The notes: a model not told the origin generated them from the letters alone. Positions 1 through 6,833 are shown, counted from the first letter of the stretch. The stretch is DNA of 9,414 nucleotides from Deltaproteobacteria bacterium (GCA_019313095.1 JAFDBU010000031.1:1-9414), one strand, 5' to 3'. Translations and numbers: made by a program.

Positions 1-83
1 CCCATAAACAGGAGAAGCATTAGATATATCAACAGGCTCCTATTACAGTATAATTTTCGTTTTTTGTTCGGTTGCTTTTTCAT
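1..83 (-). CDS. N-terminus of a membrane-anchored protein, cut by window edge
   Basis: Only the first 27 codons lie in the window; the frame stays open to the left edge. The ATG at 83-81 is preceded by GGGAGG at 96-91 with a 7-base spacer, a near-ideal ribosome binding site. The peptide starts MKKQPNKKRKLYCNRS and continues into the hydrophobic run LLIYLMLLLFMG. A strongly basic N-terminus followed by a hydrophobic stretch fits either an uncleaved membrane anchor or a signal sequence with its positive side in the cytoplasm. The gene lies 14 bases after the stop of the upstream gene, and its ribosome binding site begins just past that stop, so it is very probably the third gene of a transcription unit with the histidine kinase. 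Function cannot be judged from what is visible. Confidence 0.75.
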   Translation of the reverse strand, partial: MKKQPNKKRKLYCNRSLLIYLMLLLFM

Positions 84-97
84 TTGATCACCTCCCG

Positions 98-841
98 TCA
101 TTTCTCACCTGGGTTGGGGAGCCGTACAATACTTTCGGTGAATGCAGAAAAGTAGGGTTCAAACTTCTCCAGGTCATGCTTAAGTGCGGAATGAATCGAT
201 ATCGTTAATGTGTCAAGGATGGCAATGGCATTCAGCGGTGAGTCGTTTTCACAGAACTCTCGCAACCTCTTGCATATCTGGGTGTTGACGATGTGGACAT
301 TGTTGTAAATGGTTTCAAGTCTGCCAAAATCGGTAGGGATGCAGCCGGATTTCTTATGTATGAAATACTGAGCCAAAAGGAACATCGTCGTTGCCCGGTA
401 AATTGTCTCATCAGTATCGGCAAAAGGAAGATGCGATCTTGACATTGGTCTAAAATACGCAGTATGCGGACAACCGCTTGTCGGTATTATCAGACCCATC
501 AATGACCGTAATGCTCTTTGCATTGTAATGTGTGCAGAAACAACCCTGTTTTTATGTTCTACCCGGGCGTCCACTTTATCGTATGACAGAAAATTATGTA
601 ACTTAGAGATGACACTGTCTATGGCACTTGCAAGAGGGCAGAAAGGGACTTCCTTTTCATTGAGGGGGCAATGACTGCACTTGTGGAATCCGAGTTTTGT
701 CCATTCACTTGTCCCGCCACTCGGACTGAGTAAAGAAAAGTCTTCTTTATCAAAAACCAGATCAACCGTGAAATCCATGTCGGTTGATTTCAGGTTGTAT
801 GAGATGGAGGTTGTTTCACGCATGTGCTGGCAGGCTCTCAC
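98..841 (-). CDS. Conserved Cys-containing protein of unknown function (DUF6901-like)
   Basis: A soluble protein of 247 residues with no signal peptide or membrane segment. Visible landmarks are CSHCPL (55-60) and FCPLA (67-71), a CxxC-x9-C pattern; SGCP (122-125); RPMSRSHLPFA (131-141); ETIYRATTMFLLAQYF (145-160); and a helical C-terminus. This pattern recalls an uncharacterised family frequent in Desulfobacterota that I believe is called DUF6901; this is from memory and not verified by search. The four cysteines could bind a metal, but nothing proves it. The start is GTG at 841-839 with only a weak AAGAAAG upstream. An in-frame ATG at 823-821 is an alternative and would shorten the protein by six residues. 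The gene begins 18 bases after the histidine kinase stop, so the two are probably co-transcribed, which suggests a role in the same response. Confidence 0.8.
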   Translation of the reverse strand: MRACQHMRETTSISYNLKSTDMDFTVDLVFDKEDFSLLSPSGGTSEWTKLGFHKCSHCPLNEKEVPFCPLASAIDSVISKLHNFLSYDKVDARVEHKNRVVSAHITMQRALRSLMGLIIPTSGCPHTAYFRPMSRSHLPFADTDETIYRATTMFLLAQYFIHKKSGCIPTDFGRLETIYNNVHIVNTQICKRLREFCENDSPLNAIAILDTLTISIHSALKHDLEKFEPYFSAFTESIVRLPNPGEK

Positions 842-859
842 GCTTTCTTTATGTCTAGT

Positions 860-1942
860 TCATGACTGTAGTACAGGAGGTCGTGTTAAGGTGATGGGCA
901 GTTTGATCAAAACAGTTACGCCATTTTGTCCTGCATTGGTAATTGAAATGTCACCGCCGTGATCAAAGAGAATTTGTCTGCACAACGCCAGGCCCAGGCC
1001 CATTTTCCCTGTTTTAGTTGACATGAACGGCTGTATGGCTTCTGTTGTTGACAATCCTTTAAACCCGCCGCCGGTATCTTTAAATTCAATATGGATATTA
1101 TCCCAGCAAAGCCGCACCTTGATTGAAATATCACCACCGGTATCTGTCATTGCTTCAAGGCTGTTTTCAAGAATGTGCCAGAGTGCCTGACGAATCAACG
1201 ACCGATCAATATACATTGCCGGCAATTCCTCAGCCATACTGATATTTACCGTAATCCCGACCAGGAGGGCCTCGGTTTTAACCGCCTTGCACCAGTTCTC
1301 CAGAAACTCCTTCATGTCAGTTAAACTGAATTGCGGCTTCAGGGGGCGAACCACATCGCAGATATCACTGATCAACTCCTCGATATGCTGCACCTGATGG
1401 CTGATATTTTTTAACTTTTTCCTGCAGCCATGGGGGAGGTCTATCCTGGTCATCATCCTGCGGACCAAGCCCCCGATGATCATCAAAGGATTACGAAGTT
1501 CATGGGTCATGCGGTAAGAGATTTCACCAATTGCGGCCATTGTATCCAAATGGGATACTTTTTTTTCCAGGTAAAGTTTTTCTTCCTGGACCGCAATTAT
1601 TTCCCAGAGAAACAGGGCCCCGACATGATCAAGGACCTTGATGCTGTCTAGCTTGTTTTTGAGGATCTCCGCCAATACTGTATCATCACCGGTCAGTTCA
1701 ATGATGAGATCAATTTTTTCGTTTTGCAGAAAAGGCTTAAAGTCAGAAGTCGTAGGTATACCCAGACGGTCTGCATGGCTCCGGCCGATAGCATCAGCGT
1801 CGGTATCAGCCACTCCAACTATTAACGGCTTAAAATGGACGGGGGGATAAGATTTCAGGAGATTGAGGATGTCATAACACCCCTTCCCGCCTCCGACAAA
1901 GGCTACAGTGATGACTTGCTTGTTCATAGGGAACGCCCACAT
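860..1942 (-). CDS. Cytosolic histidine kinase with N-terminal Rossmann-fold sensor domain
   Basis: A 360-residue fusion. Residues about 10-110 form a Rossmann-type domain: VAFVGGGKG (13-21) is a glycine-rich nucleotide-binding turn, followed by IVGVADTD (41-48), LGIPTTSDF (60-68) and IDLIIELTGDD (77-87), resembling NAD(P)-binding oxidoreductase or homoserine-dehydrogenase-like domains. A short coiled-coil-like linker (about 115-135) leads to a HisKA domain with H-box THELRNPL, putative phospho-acceptor H147. The ATPase domain follows: N-box HILENSLEAM with N260, G1 box DTGGGF (289-294), G2 box GLGLAL (315-320). There is no membrane segment or PAS domain, so the protein should act in the cytosol and could sense a nucleotide cofactor or redox state; that is inference. 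No response regulator is in the window. The ATG at 1942 lies inside a palindrome (1937-1946) and has TGGAG 10 bases upstream; ATG at 1927, just before the first strand of the Rossmann fold, is an equally plausible start. Confidence 0.88.
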   Translation of the reverse strand: MWAFPMNKQVITVAFVGGGKGCYDILNLLKSYPPVHFKPLIVGVADTDADAIGRSHADRLGIPTTSDFKPFLQNEKIDLIIELTGDDTVLAEILKNKLDSIKVLDHVGALFLWEIIAVQEEKLYLEKKVSHLDTMAAIGEISYRMTHELRNPLMIIGGLVRRMMTRIDLPHGCRKKLKNISHQVQHIEELISDICDVVRPLKPQFSLTDMKEFLENWCKAVKTEALLVGITVNISMAEELPAMYIDRSLIRQALWHILENSLEAMTDTGGDISIKVRLCWDNIHIEFKDTGGGFKGLSTTEAIQPFMSTKTGKMGLGLALCRQILFDHGGDISITNAGQNGVTVLIKLPITLTRPPVLQS

Positions 1943-2180
1943 GTGGTCTGCGCTCCAGTCTCTGCTATTATGCCTGCTTTTTACAAACAGTTAGAAAGCT
2001 GAAACGCCAGATATGCCTGCCACATTACTGACAATGGATATTGTATCCCAACACAGAGACTTATGCCAGTATAAATACCTACAAATATTTATTTTTAAAT
2101 ATTGAGAAATGGGGCGCTGTGAATTACTTGACTTATCCGGTCTGCAACTGTCATGATTTGGCCTTCCCGGAGTTACCTTT

Positions 2181-2840
2181 TTATCGGGCCATCTCGAGCA
2201 TAGCCAGTACAAGATTCTCAGCTCCTGCCCCTATCTGATCCACCCTGGCATCAAGCATGTAGCATGGGGTGGTCACGACCTTATTTTCGCGATCTACAAC
2301 AATCTCCCCATGAGTGGTCTTGGTATGGCTGGCACCCATTTGGGCAATAGCCGCTTCTGTTGCAGCATCTTCACCTATGGTGATTTCGACCTGACCCAGA
2401 ATCTTTGCTATGATTGCCGGGGCAATGCAAAGCGCCCCAATAGGTTTTCCCAGGGCTGCCGTATCACGCACCGCCCTTTCAACATCCTGGTTGACAAAAC
2501 AGTGTGGGCCGTCAAAGGCAAAAGTTGACAGATTCTTTGCTGCTCCCAGTCCGCCCGGCATGATGATCCCGTCGTAGTCCTCAGCATCATACTCCTTGAG
2601 GTTCTTGATGTTGCCCCGGGCAATCCGGGCTGACTCGACCAGAACATTGCGGCTTTCATCCATTTCCTGGCCGGTAATGAAATTAAGAACATGATGCTGG
2701 GGTATATCCGGGGCAAAACACTGGAACTCAGCTCCATGTTTGTGAATGGCCCACAGGGTCATCACCGACTCATGGATCTCGGCCCCATCCTTGTTGCCGC
2801 AGCCGGAAAGGATTACTGCAAACTTCTTCGTGTCACCCAT
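2181..2840 (-). CDS. elbB: ElbB-type glyoxalase, DJ-1/PfpI superfamily
   Basis: 219 residues, close to the roughly 217 of E. coli ElbB. The enzyme belongs to the class I glutamine amidotransferase-like DJ-1/PfpI superfamily. ElbB members have weak glyoxalase activity in vitro and have been linked to isoprenoid biosynthesis, but the physiological substrate is unsettled. Visible landmarks: VILSGCGNKDGAEIHE (9-24), which includes the conserved Glu; APDIPQHHVLNF (43-54); YDGIIMPGGLGAAKNL (89-104); the nucleophile elbow GALCIAPA with C138; and THGEIVVD (176-183). All catalytic landmarks appear intact. The start is firm: ATG at 2840 with AGGAGG at 2852-2847, spacer 6 bases. It is the only gene between hpt and the kinase on this strand, with 179 bases upstream carrying a TATAAT box and inverted repeats, so it is probably transcribed on its own. 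Confidence 0.95.
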   Translation of the reverse strand: MGDTKKFAVILSGCGNKDGAEIHESVMTLWAIHKHGAEFQCFAPDIPQHHVLNFITGQEMDESRNVLVESARIARGNIKNLKEYDAEDYDGIIMPGGLGAAKNLSTFAFDGPHCFVNQDVERAVRDTAALGKPIGALCIAPAIIAKILGQVEITIGEDAATEAAIAQMGASHTKTTHGEIVVDRENKVVTTPCYMLDARVDQIGAGAENLVLAMLEMAR

Positions 2841-2936
2841 TTCACGCCTCCTGGTTTTGGAAAGTGGTTTTTAAATACTGTAGAATCCGGTATCTGAAGT
2901 GCCTAAGGACTCTGCAGTGGCTAAAACTGATCTTTT

Positions 2937-2973
2937 ATTATAGTTTGACTTTAGTCACTCGACATTTTTGTCG
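2937..2973 (-). promoter_or_regulatory. Candidate elbB promoter with two operator-like inverted repeats
   Basis: On the minus strand a perfect TATAAT (2942-2937) lies about 95 bases before the elbB start. No good -35 box is present at 16-18 bases. In its place are two short perfect inverted repeats: TGACT-AA-AGTCA (2957-2946) in the spacer and CGACA-AAAA-TGTCG (2973-2960) over the expected -35 position. A promoter with a poor -35 and palindromes there often depends on a DNA-binding regulator; that is inference. Confidence 0.4.
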
Positions 2974-3019
2974 TTATACAAAAATTAACCACGATGATTG
3001 GCAGACAGTCACCTGTACC

Positions 3020-3538
3020 CTATAATTCTTTGAGACTGTAAACCTCGGGCAGCTGCCGGAACTTCTCCCTGCAGTCAAGTCCATACCCCACCAGAAAGCC
3101 GCTCTGCACCTGAAAGCCCACGTAATGTAAAACTATATCGACCTCACGCCTTTCCTTCTTGTCAATCAGTACGCAAATGCGGACCGAATTCGCCCCGCGC
3201 TCCTCAAAAGACCGGCTCAGGTGCATCAGGGTGTGCCCGGTGTCAACAATATCTTCGACAATGAGTATGTCCCTGCCCCGGGTTTCAAGTTCAATATCTT
3301 TTGTAAACCGGAGCAAACCTGCAGTTGTGCCCATGCCATAACTGGCTACCCTGACAAAATCGATTTCAAACTCATGCTTTATTTCCCGCACCAGATCTGC
3401 CATAAACATAAAGGCGCCATTCAGGATCCCCACAACGAGGAGCCGGCTGTTCTCATAATCCTTTGTAATGGCCGCACCAAGCTCTCTGACTCGTCTGGAA
3501 ATGTCTTTCTGGGAGATGACAATCTTTTTTTCTGCCAT
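3020..3538 (-). CDS. hpt: Hypoxanthine phosphoribosyltransferase
   Basis: 172 residues, normal for bacterial Hpt. The enzyme salvages hypoxanthine (often also guanine) with PRPP, giving IMP or GMP and pyrophosphate in the cytosol. Visible motifs: VVGILNGAFMFMADL (35-49), the loop that binds pyrophosphate; DFVRVASYG (60-68), the flexible loop over the active site; the PRPP motif ILIVEDIVDTGHTL (91-104) with acidic pair E95/D96 and catalytic base D99; and FLVGYGLDCREKFRQLPEVY (148-167), which packs on the purine. All key residues are intact. The ATG at 3538 has AGGA with an 8-base spacer. The tRNA-lysidine synthetase and FtsH genes often found next to hpt are absent. It diverges from bioD across 202 bases and appears monocistronic. 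Confidence 0.96.
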   Translation of the reverse strand: MAEKKIVISQKDISRRVRELGAAITKDYENSRLLVVGILNGAFMFMADLVREIKHEFEIDFVRVASYGMGTTAGLLRFTKDIELETRGRDILIVEDIVDTGHTLMHLSRSFEERGANSVRICVLIDKKERREVDIVLHYVGFQVQSGFLVGYGLDCREKFRQLPEVYSLKEL

Positions 3539-3574
3539 GGTTGATATCCTGGAACGGGGTAAGAAGTTTTTAAA

Positions 3575-3603
3575 AATGTAGTTTTCTTTTTGTGCTATCT
3601 CAA
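3575..3603 (-). promoter_or_regulatory. Candidate sigma-70 promoter of hpt
   Basis: Minus strand: TTGAGA (3603-3598), a 17-base spacer, then TACATT (3580-3575). These match the consensus at 5 of 6 and 4 of 6 positions. Transcription would begin near 3568 and give a leader of about 30 bases that includes the AGGA ribosome binding site of hpt. Confidence 0.5.
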
Positions 3604-3715
3604 GAATTATTTTGCAACTCTCATAGAACGAACCTGTTTAATAAAGCAGCCGAATACAATATAGTGTTTCTCGGTAAAAGGTGGCAAATTCCTGTTTTTT
3701 GAACGCAATAATGCC

Positions 3716-3721
3716 TATAAT
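3716..3721 (+). promoter_or_regulatory. Candidate -10 box of bioD
   Basis: A perfect TATAAT lies only 19 bases before the bioD ATG. TG occurs just upstream (TGCC-TATAAT), one base off the extended -10 spacing. No -35 box is recognisable. If used, transcription would start near 3728 and leave a leader of about 13 bases with no Shine-Dalgarno sequence. Confidence 0.3.
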
Positions 3722-3740
3722 GTCTGATATCGTATAAAAA

Positions 3741-4454
3741 ATGAACAAAATGATAAATAATTCGCTTTTTATTACCGGCACAGACACATCTGTCGGCAAG
3801 ACATTTGTCGGTGCCAGGTTCCTGGAATTTTTAAAAACAAAGGGCATACAGGCCGGCTATCAAAAATGGATTGCTACGGGTGTTGAGGCAGAGGTGCCGG
3901 AAGACCTGGCTCTCTGCCTGGATGCAGCCGGTATTTCCCCGACGCCTGAACTTGCTGCTCAGCATGTCCCGTATTGTTTCAGGTTTCCTGCTTCACCGCA
4001 TCTGGCTGCGGAAATGGAGGACAGGACTGTTGCGGCAGAACATATCATAGAAAATTATAAGGCTCTTGCGTCCAGGTATGAGTGGCTTATCGTTGAAGGA
4101 GTGGGCGGCCTGATGGTCCCTTTGCGACGGGACCTGCTCTTGGTCGATCTGCTGGCCCAACTTCAGCCAAAGACTTTGGTCGTGGCCAGAAGTGGTCTTG
4201 GCACCCTGAATCATACCCTGCTTACCCTTGAAGCTTTACGCCATAGACAAATTCCGGTTCTTGGCGTTGTTTTTTCCGATTCTGCTGCTGAGGAAGACGA
4301 AATGCTGGTGCAGGATAATATGCAGACCATAGAAGAGATCGGCCTGGTCAGGGTATTTGGCCGGCTGCAGAGGCACAGGAGTGCTTCGGATGCCAGGAGT
4401 GCATTTATGCCCATCGGACATGCCATTTTGGAGCAGCTGCACCATACAAAATAG
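3741..4454 (+). CDS. bioD: Dethiobiotin synthetase (ATP-dependent), variant active-site motif
   Basis: 237 residues. BioD carboxylates 7,8-diaminopelargonic acid with CO2 and ATP to form dethiobiotin, the penultimate step of biotin synthesis. Visible landmarks: P-loop ITGTDTSVGKT (11-21); the substrate Lys in YQKWIATG (40-47, K42), aligning with GYKPVASG of E. coli; RFPASPHLAAEME (81-93); WLIVEGVGGLMVPL (115-128) with the metal-binding Glu E119; and ARSGLGTLNHTLLTLEA (149-165). The proline that usually follows the substrate lysine is tryptophan here, while other motifs are normal. No other biotin gene lies in the window. ATG at 3741 has only an A-rich upstream stretch; ATG at 3750 is possible but also lacks a Shine-Dalgarno. 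A convincing terminator after the gene was not found. Confidence 0.92.
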   Translation: MNKMINNSLFITGTDTSVGKTFVGARFLEFLKTKGIQAGYQKWIATGVEAEVPEDLALCLDAAGISPTPELAAQHVPYCFRFPASPHLAAEMEDRTVAAEHIIENYKALASRYEWLIVEGVGGLMVPLRRDLLLVDLLAQLQPKTLVVARSGLGTLNHTLLTLEALRHRQIPVLGVVFSDSAAEEDEMLVQDNMQTIEEIGLVRVFGRLQRHRSASDARSAFMPIGHAILEQLHHTK

Positions 4455-4526
4455 TAAAAAATTGGACTTTTGAAATTTATAGGTAGAACTACTGGTTTTT
4501 TTATGATATGTTTTTCGCCTGTCGTA

Positions 4527-4555
4527 TTGACAAAGAATAGTGTTTTATGTACTTT
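4527..4555 (+). promoter_or_regulatory. Weak candidate promoter of the HdrC-like/metV/mob unit
   Basis: A perfect TTGACA (4527-4532) is followed after 17 bases by TACTTT (4550-4555), which matches TATAAT at only 3 of 6 positions. A second perfect TTGACA occurs at 4589-4594, but no good -10 lies at 16-18 bases from it. The 188-base gap between bioD and the next gene should contain the promoter; which hexamers act is uncertain. Confidence 0.3.
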
Positions 4556-4642
4556 CGTCAGGTCGCATAACCTAATTGCAAAGAGTAATTGACACAGAGC
4601 TAAAACCCTAACCATTTTATATTATTACAAAAGAGGTTTCTT

Positions 4643-5206
4643 ATGTCTGTGACGACCAAGGAAATCACCCCTGGCTTTAATTCTGAAGTAACAAAGGTAG
4701 AGGGTGGCCAATATCTCAACCGCTGTTTTTCCTGCGGAGCCTGCAGCGGCATCTGCCCAGTGAGCCAGGCAATTTCAGACTTTGATCCCCGCAAGATCAT
4801 CCATATGGTGCGCATGGGCTTAAAGGACAGACTGTTGAAGTCTGATCTGCTCTGGTTTTGCTCCCAGTGCAAAAGCTGCGTTTTTGTCTGCCCGCAGGAT
4901 GTCCGCTTTGCCGAGATTGTCAAAGCGCTCTGGGACATGGCTTATGAGCAGGGCTATATTAATGACCAGGATATTCTGGATAAAGGCAAGGCGGCCTGGG
5001 TTGTGCGTGATAAATGTGTATCCTGTCTTACCTGTGTGCGCGTCTGCCCCTGGGAAATTCCCAAAATTGATGCAGAGGGTGTCGCCACCATTGATGTCAG
5101 GGAATGCAAGGCCTGCGGTATCTGTCCGGCAGAGTGTCCGGCCCAGGCTATTATGCTTAATCAGTCCCAGGATGAAGTACTGATCGCTGCCTGCGGCAGT
5201 AAATAA
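4643..5206 (+). CDS. HdrC-like iron-sulfur protein fused to a 2[4Fe-4S] ferredoxin domain
   Basis: 187 residues with four complete [4Fe-4S] motifs. The N-terminal half resembles heterodisulfide reductase subunit C: CFSCGACSGICP (C28, C31, C34, C38) and CSQCKSCVFVCP (C73, C76, C79, C83), joined by the typical FDPRKIIHMVRMGL segment (47-60). The C-terminal half is a bacterial-ferredoxin-like pair: CVSCLTCVRVCP (C125, C128, C131, C135) and CKACGICPAECP (C155, C158, C161, C165). HdrC passes electrons between HdrA and HdrB; here the added ferredoxin module may stand in for part of HdrA, which is inference. The ATG at 4643 is preceded by AGAGG with a 6-base spacer. It opens a tight gene cluster, with mvhD 27 bases downstream. 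No signal peptide or membrane helix is present, so the protein is cytosolic. Confidence 0.9.
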   Translation: MSVTTKEITPGFNSEVTKVEGGQYLNRCFSCGACSGICPVSQAISDFDPRKIIHMVRMGLKDRLLKSDLLWFCSQCKSCVFVCPQDVRFAEIVKALWDMAYEQGYINDQDILDKGKAAWVVRDKCVSCLTCVRVCPWEIPKIDAEGVATIDVRECKACGICPAECPAQAIMLNQSQDEVLIAACGSK

Positions 5207-5233
5207 GACCACCTTTTTTGGCTGGAGTGTACA

Positions 5234-5659
5234 ATGAGTGATTTTAAACCAAATATCAGAGCATTTTGTTGTCATTACACCTCACAGCAAACCTGTGCAG
5301 AAGGACCAGAAGGTCTCAAGGATGATGGATTTCCCGAAAGTGTATCTTTATTCAGGGTGCCGTGTACCGGCAAAATTCAGGTAAGTGCTCTCCTGCAGGC
5401 CTTTGAGGATGGTGCGGATGCAGTTTATGTTGTCGGTTGTCCCGTTGACAGCTGCCATAATGTAAAAGGCAGCCAGCGGGCAGCAAAAAGGGTCGGTGCA
5501 GTCAAGCAGGCTTTAAGCGAACTCGACGTTGAGCCTGAGCGTATTGAGATGTTTCACCTGGAAAGGGGTTTTCACCCTGAGTTTGTTGCAGTGGCCCAGG
5601 AAATGGATAAAAAAATAAAAAAATTAGGGCCGAGCCCGCTCAAAGGAGAATCAGCATGA
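5234..5659 (+). CDS. mvhD: MvhD/FlpD-family electron-transfer protein
   Basis: 141 residues, the usual size of the MvhD (FlpD) family, small cytosolic proteins carrying a [2Fe-2S] cluster that pass electrons from a hydrogenase or dehydrogenase to an HdrA-type flavoprotein. Visible landmarks: FCCHYTSQQTC (C12, C13, C21), where many relatives have CCxxC; FRVPCTGKIQVSALLQAFEDG (40-60) with C44; and VYVVGCPVDSCHNVKGSQRA (64-83) with C69 and C74, the family signature. ATG at 5234 has GGAG with a 6-base spacer. Its stop overlaps the metV start by four bases (ATGA), so translation is likely coupled. No hydrogenase gene is nearby; the neighbours point to methylene-tetrahydrofolate or formate electron flow instead. 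Confidence 0.93.
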   Translation: MSDFKPNIRAFCCHYTSQQTCAEGPEGLKDDGFPESVSLFRVPCTGKIQVSALLQAFEDGADAVYVVGCPVDSCHNVKGSQRAAKRVGAVKQALSELDVEPERIEMFHLERGFHPEFVAVAQEMDKKIKKLGPSPLKGESA

Positions 5660-6324
5660 TAATTGCCGAGCGAAAGCCTCTTGCAGAGATAGTAGAAATG
5701 ACCAAAGATCACGAAAAGATTCTGGTCCTGGGATGCCGTGGATGTGTTACTGTGTGTTCTGCCGGCGGCGACAGGGAGGTTGAACTGCTGGCCTCGCTTC
5801 TCCGTCTTGGTGCCAAAAAAGAAGGGCGTACGCTTGAGGTCCGGGAAGGGAGCCTGGTCCGCCAGTGTGACAAGGAATACATTGACAGTCTTGATGACTG
5901 GAAAAATGACTATGATGCCATCGTGTCCATGGCCTGCGGGGTCGGGGTAAACTTTATCGCGAATCTGCGTCCCTCAACCGTGGTGTATCCAGCTGTCAAT
6001 ACCTCTTTTTTCGGTGGCTCTCCTGAACAAGGTTTCTGGACTGAGCAGTGTGCCGGCTGCGGCAACTGTGTTCTGCACCTGACCGGCGGCCTTTGTCCTG
6101 TTGCCCGCTGCGCCAAAAGTCTGATGAACGGTCCCTGCGGCGGTTCACAGAATGGTAAGTGCGAGATCCACAAAGAGGTTGACTGTATCTGGCAGATGAT
6201 CCACGACCGTCTTGAGCATCTCGGCCGCAAAGAACAGATGCTCGAAGTTGCACCAATCCGAGACTGGCGGCCGGCCGGACATGGTGGCCCGCGAAAGGCC
6301 GTCCGCGACGATCTTAGCGTCTAA
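5656..6324 (+). CDS. metV: MetV, Cys-rich partner of methylene-tetrahydrofolate reductase
   Basis: 222 residues. MetV partners the catalytic MetF subunit of methylene-tetrahydrofolate reductase in the Wood-Ljungdahl methyl branch of acetogens such as Moorella and of many anaerobes; it carries zinc and/or iron-sulfur centres. Visible landmarks: VLGCRGCVTVCSAGGDREVELL (24-45) with C27, C30, C34; C71; ACGVGVNF (93-100); VVYPAVNTSFFGG (109-121); and the dense C-terminal cluster QCAGCGNCVLHLTGGLCP (131-148), ARC, MNGPCGGS and GKCEIH, giving C132, C135, C138, C147, C152, C161, C169 and C177. The ATG at 5656 overlaps the mvhD stop, and AAGGAG lies 7 bases before it. MetF does not follow; mobB begins 10 bases downstream. 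The call to the family is firm, while its catalytic partner is not in this window. Confidence 0.92.
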   Translation: MIIAERKPLAEIVEMTKDHEKILVLGCRGCVTVCSAGGDREVELLASLLRLGAKKEGRTLEVREGSLVRQCDKEYIDSLDDWKNDYDAIVSMACGVGVNFIANLRPSTVVYPAVNTSFFGGSPEQGFWTEQCAGCGNCVLHLTGGLCPVARCAKSLMNGPCGGSQNGKCEIHKEVDCIWQMIHDRLEHLGRKEQMLEVAPIRDWRPAGHGGPRKAVRDDLSV

Positions 6325-6334
6325 AGGATTTTTC

Positions 6335-6829
6335 ATGCCGCCTGTTCTGGTATTTATAGGTAAACCGAACTGCGGCAAAACCACCCTCATCGAAAAACTT
6401 ATTCCAGCCCTTGTTATGAAAGGGCTCTGGATAGGTACCATCAAACACCATCACGGTGATATCCAGATGGATATACCCGGCAAGGATACCTGGCGCCACA
6501 AACAGGCCGGCGCCCAGGCGGTTCTTTTATCGTCACCCACCGGTATCGGATTTATTCAGGATGTTACCGAGGATACTCCCGTTGAAGTCCTTGCCGAACG
6601 TTTTTTCCAGGACTTTGATCTCGTCATAGCCGAAGGCTTCAAGTGGACCGCTCTGCCCAAAATTGAAGTTTTCAGAAGTTCGGTTTACGATGAGCCCATG
6701 CAGGACCCTGACCCAAGGCTTATTGCCTCGGTAAGCGATGTCAGAATCCGCCCAGATCTGCCCTGGTTCAAAACAGAAGATATAAATAAGCTTGTGGCTT
6801 TTATCCTAAAGAACATCCTGAACAGGTAA
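6335..6829 (+). CDS. mobB: MobB, GTP-binding protein of molybdopterin guanine dinucleotide synthesis
   Basis: 164 residues from the ATG at 6335. MobB binds GTP and assists MobA in attaching GMP to molybdopterin. Visible landmarks: P-loop GKPNCGKTT (9-17); GTIKHHHGD (34-42); the MobB signature region IPGKDTWRHKQAGAQAVLL (48-66) with conserved D, R and AGA; and FDLVIAEGFKWTALPKIEVFR, which contains the EGFK motif. The frame extends upstream to 6212, but those codons lie inside metV. The ATG at 6335 has AAAGGA (6323-6328) with a 6-base spacer and starts right before the first beta strand, so it is the better start. mobA follows after 4 bases. Co-transcription with metV suggests cofactor supply for a molybdenum or tungsten enzyme such as formate dehydrogenase; that link is inferred. 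Confidence 0.95.
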   Translation: MPPVLVFIGKPNCGKTTLIEKLIPALVMKGLWIGTIKHHHGDIQMDIPGKDTWRHKQAGAQAVLLSSPTGIGFIQDVTEDTPVEVLAERFFQDFDLVIAEGFKWTALPKIEVFRSSVYDEPMQDPDPRLIASVSDVRIRPDLPWFKTEDINKLVAFILKNILNR

Positions 6830-6833
6830 CACA

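Noticed and set aside
2084..2103. AATATTTA-TTTT-TAAATATT inverted repeat
   Set aside because: Made only of A and T, so a chance origin is likely and a hairpin would be unstable; no gene start or stop is nearby to give it a role.
2329..2345. TGGCAC-like -24 element on the plus strand
   Set aside because: It lies inside elbB, has no TTGC at the right spacing and no gene downstream on that strand.
3009..3019. ACAG-GTGA-CTGT hairpin just after hpt (minus strand)
   Set aside because: A four-base-pair stem without a following U-run is too weak to call a terminator.
4481..4501. Possible terminator of bioD (GTAG-AA-CTAC followed by a T-run)
   Set aside because: The loop would be only two bases and the stem four, so a stable hairpin cannot form.
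4501..4590. 29-codon plus-strand frame before the HdrC-like gene
   Set aside because: Starts at an ATG preceded only by a T-run, without any ribosome binding site, and overlaps the candidate promoter hexamers.
4211..4615. 134-codon minus-strand frame opposite the end of bioD
   Set aside because: It overlaps well-conserved bioD codons, lacks a ribosome binding site and has no recognisable domain.
6212..6334. Upstream extension of the mobB frame
   Set aside because: It lies within metV and encodes no conserved MobB residues. ATG 6335 has a proper ribosome binding site.
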